64,000 nt of DNA from Amycolatopsis tolypomycina (GCF_900105945.1 NZ_FNSO01000004.1:5704001-5768000); one strand, 5' to 3'. Positions 49,179 to 58,676 are shown, counted from the stretch's first letter. Notes: generated by a model not told the origin, from the letters alone. Made by a program: numbers and translations.

Positions 49179-49203
49179 GCCGGGCCCCTCCGACGAGCAG
49201 GAA

Positions 49204-50196
49204 CTAAGCCGGCAACGTCACCCGGATCCGGCTCCCCGTCCCCGGCGACGGGTCCACCACCCCGATCGTCCCGCCGTGCAGCTCCACCGCCCACCGCGCG
49301 ATCGCCAACCCCAGCCCCGTCCCCCCGCCGGACGGCCGCTCGCCGCGGGTGAACCGCTCGAACACCCGCTCGCGGTCCGCCGGCGCGATCCCCGGGCCCT
49401 CGTCGCACACGTCGATGCGCACCTCCCCCGGCCGCACCTGCGCCACCACCCGCACCTGGCCGCCCGCCGGGCCGTGCCGGGCCGCGTTCTCCAGCAGGTT
49501 GGCCACCACCTGGAACAGCCGCCCGCGGTCCGCCGTCACCACCGCTCCCTCCGGTGACACCGACACCTCGAACGTCACCCCGCGGCCCGCGAACGCCGCC
49601 TCCCCGACCACCTCCGACAACAGCGACCACAGCGAAAACGACGTCAGGTGGAGCGAAGACGCACCCGCGTCCAGCCGCGACAGGTCGAGCAGCTCGTCCA
49701 CCAGCGTCGCCAGGCGCTCGGTCTGCTGCAGCGCCGTCTTCAACGTCGCGGGATCGGGGTCTTCGACGCCGTCGACGAGGTTCTCCAGCACGCCGTTCAA
49801 CGCCGTGATCGGCGTGCGAAGCTCGTGGGACACGTTCGCGATCAGCTCGCGGCGCTGGCGGTCCGCGTCGCCCAGGTCGCCCGCCATCTGGTTGAACGCC
49901 TGGGCCAGCACCCCGACCTCGTCCCGCGTGGTCGCCCGGATCCGCCGCGTGTAGTCGCCCTTCGCCATGGCCCGCGCCGCCGCCGTCATCTCGCGCAGCG
50001 GCCGCGTCATGCCGTGGGCCAGCACCTGGGACAACACCAGCGCGAGCAGGATCGCGGTGAGCGTCGTCTTCGGCGGCAGCCAGCCGATCTGCCAGTTGAA
50101 GAAGCCGAACGCGATGCCGCCGGAGGCGACCATCAGGATCGCCAGCTTCAGCTTGATCGACCGGATGCGGTCGAGGGGCCGCGGGATGAAGTTCAC
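49204..50196 (-). CDS. Two-component sensor histidine kinase
   Basis: A 330-residue kinase with two membrane helices (residues about 17-35 and 42-62) and almost no extracellular loop. HAMP (THGMTRPLREMTAAARAMAK), the HisKA motif in LIANVSHELRTPITALNGVL, N-box VVANLLENAARHGP, and G1/G2 boxes (DEGPGIAPADRERVF, GTGLGLAIAR) are intact. The GTG overlaps the stop of the regulator (GTGA). With such a short sensor part it likely detects events in the membrane. Genes it controls are unknown. Confidence 0.93.
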   Translation of the reverse strand: MNFIPRPLDRIRSIKLKLAILMVASGGIAFGFFNWQIGWLPPKTTLTAILLALVLSQVLAHGMTRPLREMTAAARAMAKGDYTRRIRATTRDEVGVLAQAFNQMAGDLGDADRQRRELIANVSHELRTPITALNGVLENLVDGVEDPDPATLKTALQQTERLATLVDELLDLSRLDAGASSLHLTSFSLWSLLSEVVGEAAFAGRGVTFEVSVSPEGAVVTADRGRLFQVVANLLENAARHGPAGGQVRVVAQVRPGEVRIDVCDEGPGIAPADRERVFERFTRGERPSGGGTGLGLAIARWAVELHGGTIGVVDPSPGTGSRIRVTLPA

Positions 50197-50888
50197 GCTC
50201 CCGCCTCCAGCGCGTAGCCGACGCCGTGCACGGTCCGGATCAGGTCCGCGCCGAGCTTCCGCCGCAGCGCCTTGATGTGGCTGTCCACCGCCCGCGTCCC
50301 CGCGGACGTGCCGTGGACGTCCCAGTCCCACACCTCCGACAGCAGCCGTTCCCGCGGCTGCACCACCCGCGGCCGCCGCGCGAAGTGCACCAGCAGGTCG
50401 AACTCGATCGGCGTCAGCTGCGCCGCCACCCCGGCCCGGGCGACGCGCCGCTGGTCGACGTCGATCTCGAGGTCGCCGAGCACGATCCGCGCACCCGAAG
50501 GACCGGCGGACGACCGGTCCACCCGCCGCAGCAGCGCGTGCACCCGCGCGGTCAGCACCCGCATCGAGAACGGCTTCGTGAGGTAGTCGTCGGCGCCGAC
50601 CCCCAGGCCGACCAGCATGTCCGTCTCGTCGGCCCGCGCGGTCAGCATCAGCACCGGCACCGGACGCCGCCCCTGGATCCGGCGGCACACCTCCAGGCCG
50701 TCGAACCCCGGCAGCATCACGTCGAGCACCACCAGGTCCGGCTCGGAAGCCGCATCGGCCTCGACGGCGGCCGGGCCGTCGTGGACGACGTCCACCGCGA
50801 ACCCCTCGGCCCGCAGCCGGGCCGCGATCGACGCGGCGATCGTGACGTCGTCCTCGACGACGAGCACGCGCCGCCCTCCCAGTTCCAT
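50193..50888 (-). CDS. OmpR-family response regulator
   Basis: A 231-residue regulator. The receiver has EDDVTIAASI, the phospho-acceptor Asp in DLVVLDVMLPGFDG, and Lys in GADDYLTKPFSMRVLTARV. The winged-helix domain has LTPIEFDLLVHFARRPRVVQ, and VDSHIKALRRKLGADLIRTVHGVGYALEAG. The ATG at 50888 (MELGGRRVLVVEDD) is preferred. It is the first gene of the pair, divergent from the pyd operon across 220 bases. Confidence 0.94.
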   Translation of the reverse strand: MELGGRRVLVVEDDVTIAASIAARLRAEGFAVDVVHDGPAAVEADAASEPDLVVLDVMLPGFDGLEVCRRIQGRRPVPVLMLTARADETDMLVGLGVGADDYLTKPFSMRVLTARVHALLRRVDRSSAGPSGARIVLGDLEIDVDQRRVARAGVAAQLTPIEFDLLVHFARRPRVVQPRERLLSEVWDWDVHGTSAGTRAVDSHIKALRRKLGADLIRTVHGVGYALEAGA

Positions 50889-51030
50889 GGCCACGACCCT
50901 AAGCACCCCCGGTGGAGACGGTTCGCGTGAAGTGTGAAGATCCTGTGGAGACGTTTCACCCGCTTTGCCGGTTCGTAACGGCCGCAGGTGTGACGCAGGT
51001 CATGCATTACGGAGGCCGTTCGCGCAATCG

Positions 51031-51070
51031 ACAGACTGCACTCCTGATCAGCGAAGAGTGAACAGACTGC
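51031..51070. promoter_or_regulatory. Two ACAGACTGC direct repeats upstream of the pyd operon
   Basis: ACAGACTGC occurs at 51031-51039 and 51062-51070, spacing 31 bases (three helical turns), 39-78 bases before the NCS1 gene. A related word lies in the mmsA/pucR gap. The spacing suits two regulator dimers on one face of DNA. Confidence 0.55.
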
Positions 51071-51108
51071 CGTTGCCCCGGCGATGACCAGGCGCGCAGG
51101 ATTCCGCA

Positions 51109-52668
51109 ATGGCGCCGACACCCGCAGACCAGCGCGTGCACGACGACGGCCGGGTCGAGCTCGACCCCGCCGACGTCCGGTCTCTCGAAGGCAGCCGGTT
51201 CTTCAACGAGGAACTGGCCCCCGTCCCAGTCGAAAAACGGACCTGGACCACCTACAACTACTTCGCGCTCTGGATGGGGATGGCCCACAACATCCCCAGT
51301 TACGCCCTGGCCGCGTCGCTCATCGCGCTCGGCATGAACTGGGTGCAGGCGCTGATCACCATCACCATCGGCAACATCGTCGTGCTCGCGCCGATGCTGC
51401 TCAACAGCCACGCCGGCACCAAGTACGGCATCCCGTTCCCGGTCTTCGCCCGCGCGTTCTACGGCCTGCGCGGCGCCAACCTGGCCGCCCTGCTGCGCGC
51501 GTTCATCGCGTGCGGCTGGTTCGGCATCCAGACCTGGGTCGGCGGCGAGGCCATCTACGTCATCCTCGGCCGGCTGCTCGGCTCGTGGTGGCGTGACTCC
51601 GCCGTCGTCGCCGGGCAGCACTGGACGCTCTGGCTGTCGTTCGTGGTCTTCTGGATCGGCCAGATGCTCATCATCTGGCGCGGCATGGAGGCGGTCCGCC
51701 GGTTCGAGAACTGGACGGCGCCGCTGGTGTCGGTCGGCTTCCTGATCATGCTCGGGTACGTGCTGGTGAAGGCGGGCGGCTTCGGCCCCATCCTGTCCGA
51801 ACCCGGTCAGCTCGGCTGGGGCCCGGACTTCTGGAAGGTGTTCGCGCCGGCGCTGATGGCGATGATCGCGTTCTGGTCGACGCTGTCGCTGAACATGCCG
51901 GACTTCACCCGCTTCGGCGGCAGCCAGCGCAAGCAGGTCCGCGGCCAGATCCTCGGCCTGCCGACGACCATGACGTTCATCGCGATCGTGGCCATCCTGA
52001 CCACCTCGGGCGGCAAGCTGCTCTACGGCGAAGAGCTGTGGGACCCCTCGAAGCTCGCGGACAAGTTCGCCAGCCCGATCGTGGTCGTCGTGGCCCTGAT
52101 CGCGCTGGTGCTGGCGACGATCTCGGCGAACCTCGCGGCCAACGTCGTCAGCCCGTCCTACGACTTCTCGAACGCGTTCCCGAAGAAGATCACCTTCGCC
52201 GTCGGCGGCGGGATCACCGGCGTCATCGGCATCCTCATCCAGCCGTGGCGGCTGTACTCCGACCCGAACATCTACATCTTCGCCTGGCTCGGCTTTTACG
52301 GCGGCCTGCTCGGCGCGGTTGCCGGGGTGCTCGTCGCCGGGTACTGGGTCATCAACCGCACGAAGCTGCGACTGAAGGACCTCTACACACCCGATGGGGT
52401 GTATTGGTTCACCGGCGGCTGGAACTGGCGCGCACTGGTCGCCACGCTGGTGGGAGCCCTGCTGGCCGTCGGCGGTGCCTATGGCGGGCCGTTCCCCGCG
52501 GACGGGCTGATCCCGTTCCTCAAGCCGCTTTACGACTACAACTGGGTGGTCGGCCTGGTCGGCGCGTTCGTCGTCTTCGCCGCCCTCTCCATGCCCCTGT
52601 CCACAACGAAGGAGGAAATCAGTGAGCGTGGTTCGAGCCGGCCTGATCCAGCAGCGGTGGACGGGTGA
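51109..52668 (+). CDS. NCS1-family nucleobase/hydantoin transporter
   Basis: A 519-residue permease with 12 membrane helices. Family landmarks: FFNEELAPVPVEKRTWTTYN, WMGMAHNIPSYALAASLIA (helix 1), GTKYGIPFPVFARAFYGLRG, and SLNMPDFTRFGGSQRKQ (helix 6-7). It imports uracil, dihydrouracil or hydantoin-like compounds; its place before the amidohydrolases fits pyrimidine intake. The gene extends 47 bases into the next one. Confidence 0.94.
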   Translation: MAPTPADQRVHDDGRVELDPADVRSLEGSRFFNEELAPVPVEKRTWTTYNYFALWMGMAHNIPSYALAASLIALGMNWVQALITITIGNIVVLAPMLLNSHAGTKYGIPFPVFARAFYGLRGANLAALLRAFIACGWFGIQTWVGGEAIYVILGRLLGSWWRDSAVVAGQHWTLWLSFVVFWIGQMLIIWRGMEAVRRFENWTAPLVSVGFLIMLGYVLVKAGGFGPILSEPGQLGWGPDFWKVFAPALMAMIAFWSTLSLNMPDFTRFGGSQRKQVRGQILGLPTTMTFIAIVAILTTSGGKLLYGEELWDPSKLADKFASPIVVVVALIALVLATISANLAANVVSPSYDFSNAFPKKITFAVGGGITGVIGILIQPWRLYSDPNIYIFAWLGFYGGLLGAVAGVLVAGYWVINRTKLRLKDLYTPDGVYWFTGGWNWRALVATLVGALLAVGGAYGGPFPADGLIPFLKPLYDYNWVVGLVGAFVVFAALSMPLSTTKEEISERGSSRPDPAAVDG

Positions 52669-53461
52669 CAAGGAGTCCATGATCAAGGCGGCGGTCGACC
52701 ACATCGGCACCGCCGCTTCCCAGGGCGCCCAGGTCGTCTGCCTGCAGGAGCTGTTCTACGGGCCGTACTTCTGCCAGGTGCAGGACGCCGACTACTACTC
52801 CTACACCGAGGCCATCCCGGACGGGCCCACCACGAAGCTCATGCAGGAGGTGGCCGAGCGCCACGGCGTCGTGCTGATCGTGCCGATGTACGAGGTCGAG
52901 CAGCCCGGCGTCTACTACAACACCGCCGCGGTGATCGACGCCGACGGCACCTACCTCGGCAAGTACCGGAAGAACCACATCCCGCAGGTCAAGGGCTTCT
53001 GGGAGAAGTTCTACTTCCGGCCCGGCAACCTCGGCTACCCGGTGTTCGACACGGCTGTCGGCCGCATCGGCGTCTACATCTGCTACGAGCGGCACTTCCC
53101 CGAGGGCTGGCGCGCGCTCGGCCTGGCCGGGGCGAAGATCGTGTTCAACCCGTCGGCGACCAGCCGCAGCCTGTCGCAGTACCTGTGGCAGCTGGAGCAG
53201 CCGGCGGCCGCGGTGGCGAACGAGTACTTCGTCGGCGCGATCAACCGGGTCGGCGTGGAACCGCTGGGCGACAACGACTTCTACGGCCAGACGTACTTCG
53301 TCGACCCGCGCGGCCAGCTCGTCGGCGACGCCGCGTCCGACACCGAGGACGAGGTGGTGGTGCGCGACCTCGACCTCTCGCTGCTCGAGGAAGTCCGGAA
53401 CACCTGGGCGTTCTACCGCGACCGCCGCCCGGACACCTACGGCCCCCTCGCGGAGGCCTGA
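52622..53461 (+). CDS. Beta-ureidopropionase / nitrilase-superfamily amidase
   Basis: A 279-residue carbon-nitrogen hydrolase. Catalytic residues: Glu in VCLQELFYGPYFCQ, Lys in GKYRKNHIPQVKG, Cys in GVYICYERHFPEGWR. It is most like N-carbamoyl-beta-alanine amidases, releasing beta-alanine, CO2 and ammonia. AAGGAGG lies six bases before the GTG at 52622, inside the NCS1 gene, so the overlap is real. Its stop overlaps the hydantoinase ATG. Confidence 0.93.
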   Translation: MSVVRAGLIQQRWTGDKESMIKAAVDHIGTAASQGAQVVCLQELFYGPYFCQVQDADYYSYTEAIPDGPTTKLMQEVAERHGVVLIVPMYEVEQPGVYYNTAAVIDADGTYLGKYRKNHIPQVKGFWEKFYFRPGNLGYPVFDTAVGRIGVYICYERHFPEGWRALGLAGAKIVFNPSATSRSLSQYLWQLEQPAAAVANEYFVGAINRVGVEPLGDNDFYGQTYFVDPRGQLVGDAASDTEDEVVVRDLDLSLLEEVRNTWAFYRDRRPDTYGPLAEA

Positions 53462-54843
53462 TGACCACGCTCATCCAGGGCGGCCAGGTCGTTTCGCCGT
53501 CGGGCGCGCTCCTGGCGGACGTCCTCGTCGACGGCGAGACCATCGCCGCCGTCGGGGCGCCGGGAACGCTGTCCGGCGACGAGACGATCGACGCCACCGG
53601 GAAGTACGTGCTGCCCGGCGGCATCGACGCCCACACGCACATGGAGATGCCGTTCGGCGGCACCCACTCGGTCGACACGTTCTCGACCGGGACGACGGCG
53701 GCGGCGTGGGGCGGGACGACCACGATCATCGACTTCGCCGTGCAGGCCAAGGGCACGTCACTGCTGTCCACACTGGACAAGTGGCACGCCAAGGCCGACG
53801 GCAACTGCGCGATCGACTACGGCTTCCACATGATCATCAGCGACGTCAACGACCAGTCGCTGAAGGAGATGGAAGCCTGCATCGACGGCGGCGTCGGCAG
53901 CTTCAAGATGTTCATGGCCTACCCGGGGGTGTTCTACTCCACGGACGGGGAAATCCTGCTGGCCATGCAGAAAGCGCGCGAAACCGGCGCCACGATCATG
54001 ATGCACGCCGAAAACGGCATCGCGATCGACCAGCTGGCCGCGCAGGCGTTCGAGGCCGGGCACATCGATCCCGTGCAGCACGGGCTGACCCGGCCGCCGG
54101 AACTCGAAGGTGAGGCGACGTCGCGGGCGATCCAGCTCGCGAAGGTGACCGGCTCCCCGCTGTACATCGTGCACCTGTCGGCGTCGCAGGCGCTGGCGGC
54201 GGTCGCGGAAGCACGCAACGACGGCCAGAACGTCTTCGCCGAGACGTGCCCGCAGTACCTGTACCTGTCCATCGAAGACCTGGCCAAGCCGGACTTCGAG
54301 GGCGCGAAGTACGTGGCTTCGCCGCCATTGCGGGAGAAGTCGCACCAGGCCGACCTGTGGCGCGGGCTGCGGACCAACGACCTGTCCGTGGTGTCCACCG
54401 ACCACTGCCCCTTCTGCTTCAAGGACCAGAAGGAAATGGGCCGCGGCGACTTCCGGGCCATCCCCAACGGGATGCCGGGCGTCGAGCACCGGATGGACTT
54501 GCTGCACCAGGGCGTCGTCGCGGGTCAGCTGTCCCTCGGGCGGTGGGTCGAGACGTGCTCGGCGACGCCGGCGCGGATGTTCGGGCTGTACCCGAAGAAG
54601 GGCGTCATCGCGGCGGGCTCGGACGCGGACATCGTCATCTACGACCCTTCGGCCACACAGACGTTGTCGGCCGAGACGCACCACATGAACGTGGACTACT
54701 CGGCCTACGAGGGTCTGGAGATCACGGGCCGGGTGCACACCGTGCTGTCGCGCGGGCGTGTCGTCGTCTCGCCGGACGGGTTCACCGGGTCGACGTCGCA
54801 CGGGAAGTTTCTGTCCCGCTCGCTGAACCAGTACCTGAACTGA
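53461..54843 (+). CDS. Dihydropyrimidinase / D-hydantoinase
   Basis: A 460-residue zinc amidohydrolase. Metal and lysine ligands: GGIDAHTHMEMPFGG, carboxylated Lys in GSFKMFMAYPG, MMHAENG, YIVHLSASQAL, and STDHCPFCFKDQKEMG. It opens dihydrouracil to N-carbamoyl-beta-alanine. ATG overlaps the previous stop (TGATG). Length and all ligands are normal. Also known as PydB. Confidence 0.95.
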   Translation: MTTLIQGGQVVSPSGALLADVLVDGETIAAVGAPGTLSGDETIDATGKYVLPGGIDAHTHMEMPFGGTHSVDTFSTGTTAAAWGGTTTIIDFAVQAKGTSLLSTLDKWHAKADGNCAIDYGFHMIISDVNDQSLKEMEACIDGGVGSFKMFMAYPGVFYSTDGEILLAMQKARETGATIMMHAENGIAIDQLAAQAFEAGHIDPVQHGLTRPPELEGEATSRAIQLAKVTGSPLYIVHLSASQALAAVAEARNDGQNVFAETCPQYLYLSIEDLAKPDFEGAKYVASPPLREKSHQADLWRGLRTNDLSVVSTDHCPFCFKDQKEMGRGDFRAIPNGMPGVEHRMDLLHQGVVAGQLSLGRWVETCSATPARMFGLYPKKGVIAAGSDADIVIYDPSATQTLSAETHHMNVDYSAYEGLEITGRVHTVLSRGRVVVSPDGFTGSTSHGKFLSRSLNQYLN

Positions 54844-54850
54844 GGGAGTC

Positions 54851-55849
54851 ATGGACTTCGGGATCGTGCTGCAGACCGACCCGCCCGCGCGGGACGTCGT
54901 GCGGCTCATGAAGGACGCGGAGGACGCCGGGTTCCGGTACGGGTGGACGTTCGACTCCTGCGTGCTGTGGCAGGAGCCGTTCGTCATCTACTCGGCGATC
55001 CTGGCGGCGACGTCGTCGCTGGTCGTCGGGCCGATGGTGACCAGCCCGGGGACGCGGGACTGGTCGGTGATGGCGTCGACGTTCGCCACGCTCAACGACA
55101 TGTACGGCAACCGGACCGTCTGCGGCATCGGCCGCGGCGACTCGGCGCACCGAGTGGTCGGGAAGGCGCCGTCCACCCTGGCGACCGTCCGCGACTGCAT
55201 GCGCGTGGTCAAGGACCTCGCCGAGGGCCGCTCGGTGACCATGAACGAGAAGACCGTGCGGATCCCGTGGATCTCGAACGGGCAGCTCGAAATGTGGATG
55301 GCCGGGTACGGGCCCAAGGCACTGCAGACGGTCGGCGAGCACGCCGACGGCTTCATCCTGCAGTGCGCGGACCCGGCGATCGCCCGCTGGACGATCGGCG
55401 CGGTCCGCGACGCGGCCCGGGCGGCCGGGCGCGACCCGGCGGGCATCACGATCTGCGTCGCGGCGCCGGCGTACGTCGGCGAAGACCTGCCGCACCAGCG
55501 CGAACAGCTGCGCTGGTTCGGCGGGATGGTCGGCAACCACGTCGCGGACCTGGTGGCGCGGTACGGCTCGTCGGGGGCGGTGCCGCGGGAGCTGACCGAC
55601 TACATCCGCGAGCGGGAGGGTTACGACTACAGCCACCACGGCAAGGCGGGCAACCCGTCGACGGAGTTCGTCCCGGACGAGATCGTCGACCGGTTCTGCC
55701 TGCTGGGGCCGGCCGCTTCCCACGTCGAACGGCTGCAGGAGCTGGCGGAGCTGGGCGTCGACCAGTTCTCGCTGTACCTGATGCACGACGACCGCGAGGC
55801 GACACTGGCGGCCTACGGGTCGCAGATCATCCCGAAGCTCACCGCGTAG
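54851..55849 (+). CDS. Luciferase-like flavin/F420-dependent oxidoreductase (TIGR03842-like)
   Basis: A 332-residue TIM-barrel LLM oxidoreductase: MDFGIVLQTDPPARDVVRLM, LVVGPMVTSPGTRDWSVMAS, NRTVCGIGRGDSAHRVVGK, and AGYGPKALQTVGEHADGFIL. Such genes recur in pyd operons. Its reaction is not established; options include the pyrimidine reduction step or an RutA-like ring opening. GGGAG lies before the ATG, seven bases from the hydantoinase stop. Confidence 0.85.
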   Translation: MDFGIVLQTDPPARDVVRLMKDAEDAGFRYGWTFDSCVLWQEPFVIYSAILAATSSLVVGPMVTSPGTRDWSVMASTFATLNDMYGNRTVCGIGRGDSAHRVVGKAPSTLATVRDCMRVVKDLAEGRSVTMNEKTVRIPWISNGQLEMWMAGYGPKALQTVGEHADGFILQCADPAIARWTIGAVRDAARAAGRDPAGITICVAAPAYVGEDLPHQREQLRWFGGMVGNHVADLVARYGSSGAVPRELTDYIREREGYDYSHHGKAGNPSTEFVPDEIVDRFCLLGPAASHVERLQELAELGVDQFSLYLMHDDREATLAAYGSQIIPKLTA

Positions 55850-55868
55850 GGCCCGCCCCACCCCGGTT

Positions 55869-55896
55869 CCGGGGGCGCGCACCAGCGCGCCCCCGG
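55869..55896. terminator. Strong terminator of the pyd operon
   Basis: CCGGGGGCGCGC (55869-55880) pairs perfectly with GCGCGCCCCCGG (55885-55896), loop ACCA. It lies 19 bases past the LLM gene stop and 24 before the next gene. Confidence 0.85.
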
Positions 55897-55920
55897 TCCT
55901 GGTGCCGGGAGGATCGGGCG

Positions 55921-57360
55921 ATGAACCTTCGCGTTGCGCTGGCCCTGGGGACGGCCACTCTAGCGGTGGGCGCCCTCGCCCCCGCGGCCGCGGCGAGCCC
56001 CGCCAGGATTGTCTGGGAAGCCTCCTGCACGGCCGGCTACGAATGCGGCCACCTCGACGTCCCGCTGTCCTATCAGGACCCGGCCCTCGGCACGGTCCGG
56101 CTGGCCGTGGCCCGCCTCCCCGCCACCGACCAGGCCGGCAAGCTCGGCACGATCTTCTACAACCCGGGCGGCCCCGGCTCGTCCGGCCGGTTCGCGCCGG
56201 CGCTGACACCCGCTTTGCACGCCCGCTACGACATCGTGGGATTCGACCCGCGCGGCGTCGGGGCGAGCTCGAAGATCCACTGCTTCACCGATCCGTCCCA
56301 GCTCGAAGTGCTGCAACGGGCGCTGGGCACGTTCCCGCTGACCCGCGAGGCCGAGCGGCAGCAGATCGCGGACACGCGCACGGTCACCGACCTCTGCGAG
56401 CGGAACGCCGGCCCCCTGGCCGGCCACCTTTCGACGGGAACGATCGCCCGCGACCTGGACCGGCTGCGCGCGGCGTTCGGCGAGCCGAAGCTGCGCTACT
56501 ACGGCAAGTCGTACGGCACGTACCTCGGCGAGACGTACGCGAACCTGTTCCCCGGCCGGGTGGGTTCGCTGGCTCTCGACGCGGTGGACGACCCGGTCCG
56601 CTGGTCGACCGGTCCCGGCCCGATGAGCTACCGCCTGGCGGGCTTCGCCGACGCCCCACGGGCTCTTCAGTCCTTCATGGACGCCTGCGGCACGCGCTGC
56701 ACCTTCGACTACTCCGCGATCCTCGACCGGCTCGAACAGGGCCCGATCACCGTGACGGACACGACCGGCCGTCAGGTCGTCGTCAGCTACCAGGGCGCGT
56801 TCGCCCGGATCCACGGCTCCCTGACCGACGCCCAAGCGGCGCCTTCGCTCGCGGCCTTCCTCCAGGCACTGGCCGACCCGGTGGCGAGCCGCGCTCCCGC
56901 CGTCCAGGGCGGCCCGCCGGACGTCGACTCCCTGCTGGGCGGCGGCGCCACCCTCTGCTCGGACGCGGCCAACCCGCGGGACCCGGCAGTCTGGTGGGAC
57001 TACGCCCGGCGCGCGGACCGGACCGGGCGCGGCTTCGGGCCGTACGACGTCTACAAGACGCTGCCGTGCGCGACCTGGGAGGTGACCGACCCGGGCCGGT
57101 ACGCCGGGCCGTGGAACCGCCCGACGGCACCGATCCTGCTGCTGGCCAACCGCCAGGGCGACCTCGAAACGCCGTACGCCGGCGCCCAGCGCACGGAACG
57201 GCTGCTGGGCAACGCGCGCCTGCTGAGCCTGGACGCGTACGGCCACGGCGCCCGCGGCAAGAGCGCCTGCGTCGACGCGTGGCTGGACCGCTATTTCACC
57301 ACCGGTGCGGTGCCGGCCCCCGGCACGCTCTGCGCCCCGGACCGCGGCCCCTTCGGCTGA
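55921..57360 (+). CDS. Secreted S33 tripeptidyl aminopeptidase-like hydrolase
   Basis: A 479-residue secreted alpha/beta hydrolase. Residues 1-25 are a signal peptide (ending AAAAS). The mature domain has the oxyanion motif FYNPGGPGSSG, DPRGVGASSK, nucleophile GKSYGTYLG, Asp in LLLANRQGDLETPYAGAQ, and His in LDAYGHGARGKSACV. Streptomyces SlpD/TAP-type peptidases are the nearest known group. ATG 55921 follows GGGAGG. It removes N-terminal tripeptides from secreted proteins. It is separated from the pyd operon by a terminator. Confidence 0.93.
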   Translation: MNLRVALALGTATLAVGALAPAAAASPARIVWEASCTAGYECGHLDVPLSYQDPALGTVRLAVARLPATDQAGKLGTIFYNPGGPGSSGRFAPALTPALHARYDIVGFDPRGVGASSKIHCFTDPSQLEVLQRALGTFPLTREAERQQIADTRTVTDLCERNAGPLAGHLSTGTIARDLDRLRAAFGEPKLRYYGKSYGTYLGETYANLFPGRVGSLALDAVDDPVRWSTGPGPMSYRLAGFADAPRALQSFMDACGTRCTFDYSAILDRLEQGPITVTDTTGRQVVVSYQGAFARIHGSLTDAQAAPSLAAFLQALADPVASRAPAVQGGPPDVDSLLGGGATLCSDAANPRDPAVWWDYARRADRTGRGFGPYDVYKTLPCATWEVTDPGRYAGPWNRPTAPILLLANRQGDLETPYAGAQRTERLLGNARLLSLDAYGHGARGKSACVDAWLDRYFTTGAVPAPGTLCAPDRGPFG

Positions 57361-57373
57361 ACGGCGACGGCCG

Positions 57374-58600
57374 TCATGCGCGCTCGGCGGTCACCTCCCG
57401 GAGGTACCGCATCGCCGCTTCCGGGTTGCCGAGCCAGTCCTCGTAGTCGGCCGGGTTCTCGAAGAGGTGCGCGAACCGGTGCGCCACCGCGGGCACGCGC
57501 TGGGCGGTGTCCAAGGTGGCCAGTACGTGCTCAGGTGGCGGGGCCAGGAGGTCGTTGTTGAAGCGCGTCGCGTGGCGGGCGTGGTGCCAGTACCGCGCGA
57601 AGGCGTCGTGCATGAACTCCTCGTCGAACGGCCGGTCGGCGCGGTCGACGATGGCCTCCTGGTAGGCGCGGGCCGCCCGGGCGGCCATGTTGGCTCCCTG
57701 GCCGCCGACCGGGTCGTTGGTCACCGCGGCGTCGCCCATCGCGAGCACCTTCGTCCCGGACGGCAGGGTGCCCACCGGGTGGCGCACCACCGGCGTGATC
57801 CGGCCGTGCAGCAGCTCGGTCGGCGCCACCGGTTGCGCGTCGTCGAGCAGCGTGGCCTGCCACGGGTAGTGCGCGCGCAGCAGCTTCCGCGCCGTCTCGT
57901 GGTGCTGCTCGACGTCGGCGACCTCGTCCCAGACGTCCATCGGGCCGCCGGGCACGCCGAAGAACCCGATGCCGTGCACCGGCCCGTGCACCGAGAGCAC
58001 GGGCAGCAGGAAGCACTCGCCGACGGGCGCCATGCCGAACGTCAGGCCCGGCACGGCGTCCAGCGTCCCGGTGACGTACAGGATCCCGATCGCGCGCTGC
58101 GGTTCGCGGTACGGCGAACGCTCGTCGTCGCGCGGGAAGAGCGCGTCGAACTGCGACCCGCGGCCGGCCGCCACGATGAGCAGCTCGAACTCGCGGGCGC
58201 ACTCGTCGAGCTCGGCCGGGGCGACCCGGCGGATCCGCAGGTCACCGCCGAGGCGTTCGAACTCGGCCAGCCAGTCCGACACCTTCACGCGCTGGTCGAC
58301 CGACTGCGCCGGCCGGTCGAGCCCCACCCGCCACGCCATCGACGGCTCGCTGCCGTCGCCCGCGGCGGCGAAGGCGACTTCGCGGACCGGCGGCGCTTCG
58401 GCGTCCCAGAAGTTGATGCCGAGTTCGCGTTCGCGCTGCAGGGCCGGGGCGAACAGGCACTGGTTGGAGATCAGCCGCCCGGCCCGCACCTCCCCGGCGG
58501 GCCGCTCGGCGAACACCGTGACGTCGTAACCCCGTTGCCGCAACCCGATGGCGAGGACCAATCCCGCCTGCCCCGCTCCGACGATCCCGATCCGCCGCAT
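57374..58600 (-). CDS. FAD-dependent styrene-monooxygenase-like protein
   Basis: A 408-residue flavoprotein of the StyA branch. The FAD motif MRRIGIVGAGQAGLVLAIGL is at the N-terminus, and the second motif GDAAVTNDPVGGQGAN lies in the middle. StyA-type enzymes need a separate flavin reductase; no such gene adjoins. In actinomycetes these are sometimes labelled alanine-phosphoribitol ligase. Substrate unknown. Convergent with the S33 peptidase. Confidence 0.88.
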   Translation of the reverse strand: MRRIGIVGAGQAGLVLAIGLRQRGYDVTVFAERPAGEVRAGRLISNQCLFAPALQRERELGINFWDAEAPPVREVAFAAAGDGSEPSMAWRVGLDRPAQSVDQRVKVSDWLAEFERLGGDLRIRRVAPAELDECAREFELLIVAAGRGSQFDALFPRDDERSPYREPQRAIGILYVTGTLDAVPGLTFGMAPVGECFLLPVLSVHGPVHGIGFFGVPGGPMDVWDEVADVEQHHETARKLLRAHYPWQATLLDDAQPVAPTELLHGRITPVVRHPVGTLPSGTKVLAMGDAAVTNDPVGGQGANMAARAARAYQEAIVDRADRPFDEEFMHDAFARYWHHARHATRFNNDLLAPPPEHVLATLDTAQRVPAVAHRFAHLFENPADYEDWLGNPEAAMRYLREVTAERA

Positions 58601-58676
58601 GGCCGCCCTCCCCGGAAACCCTTTACCGCCAACGTACTCGGCGCACGGGGTGGAAGGCCTGCCCGATCGGGCCGAA

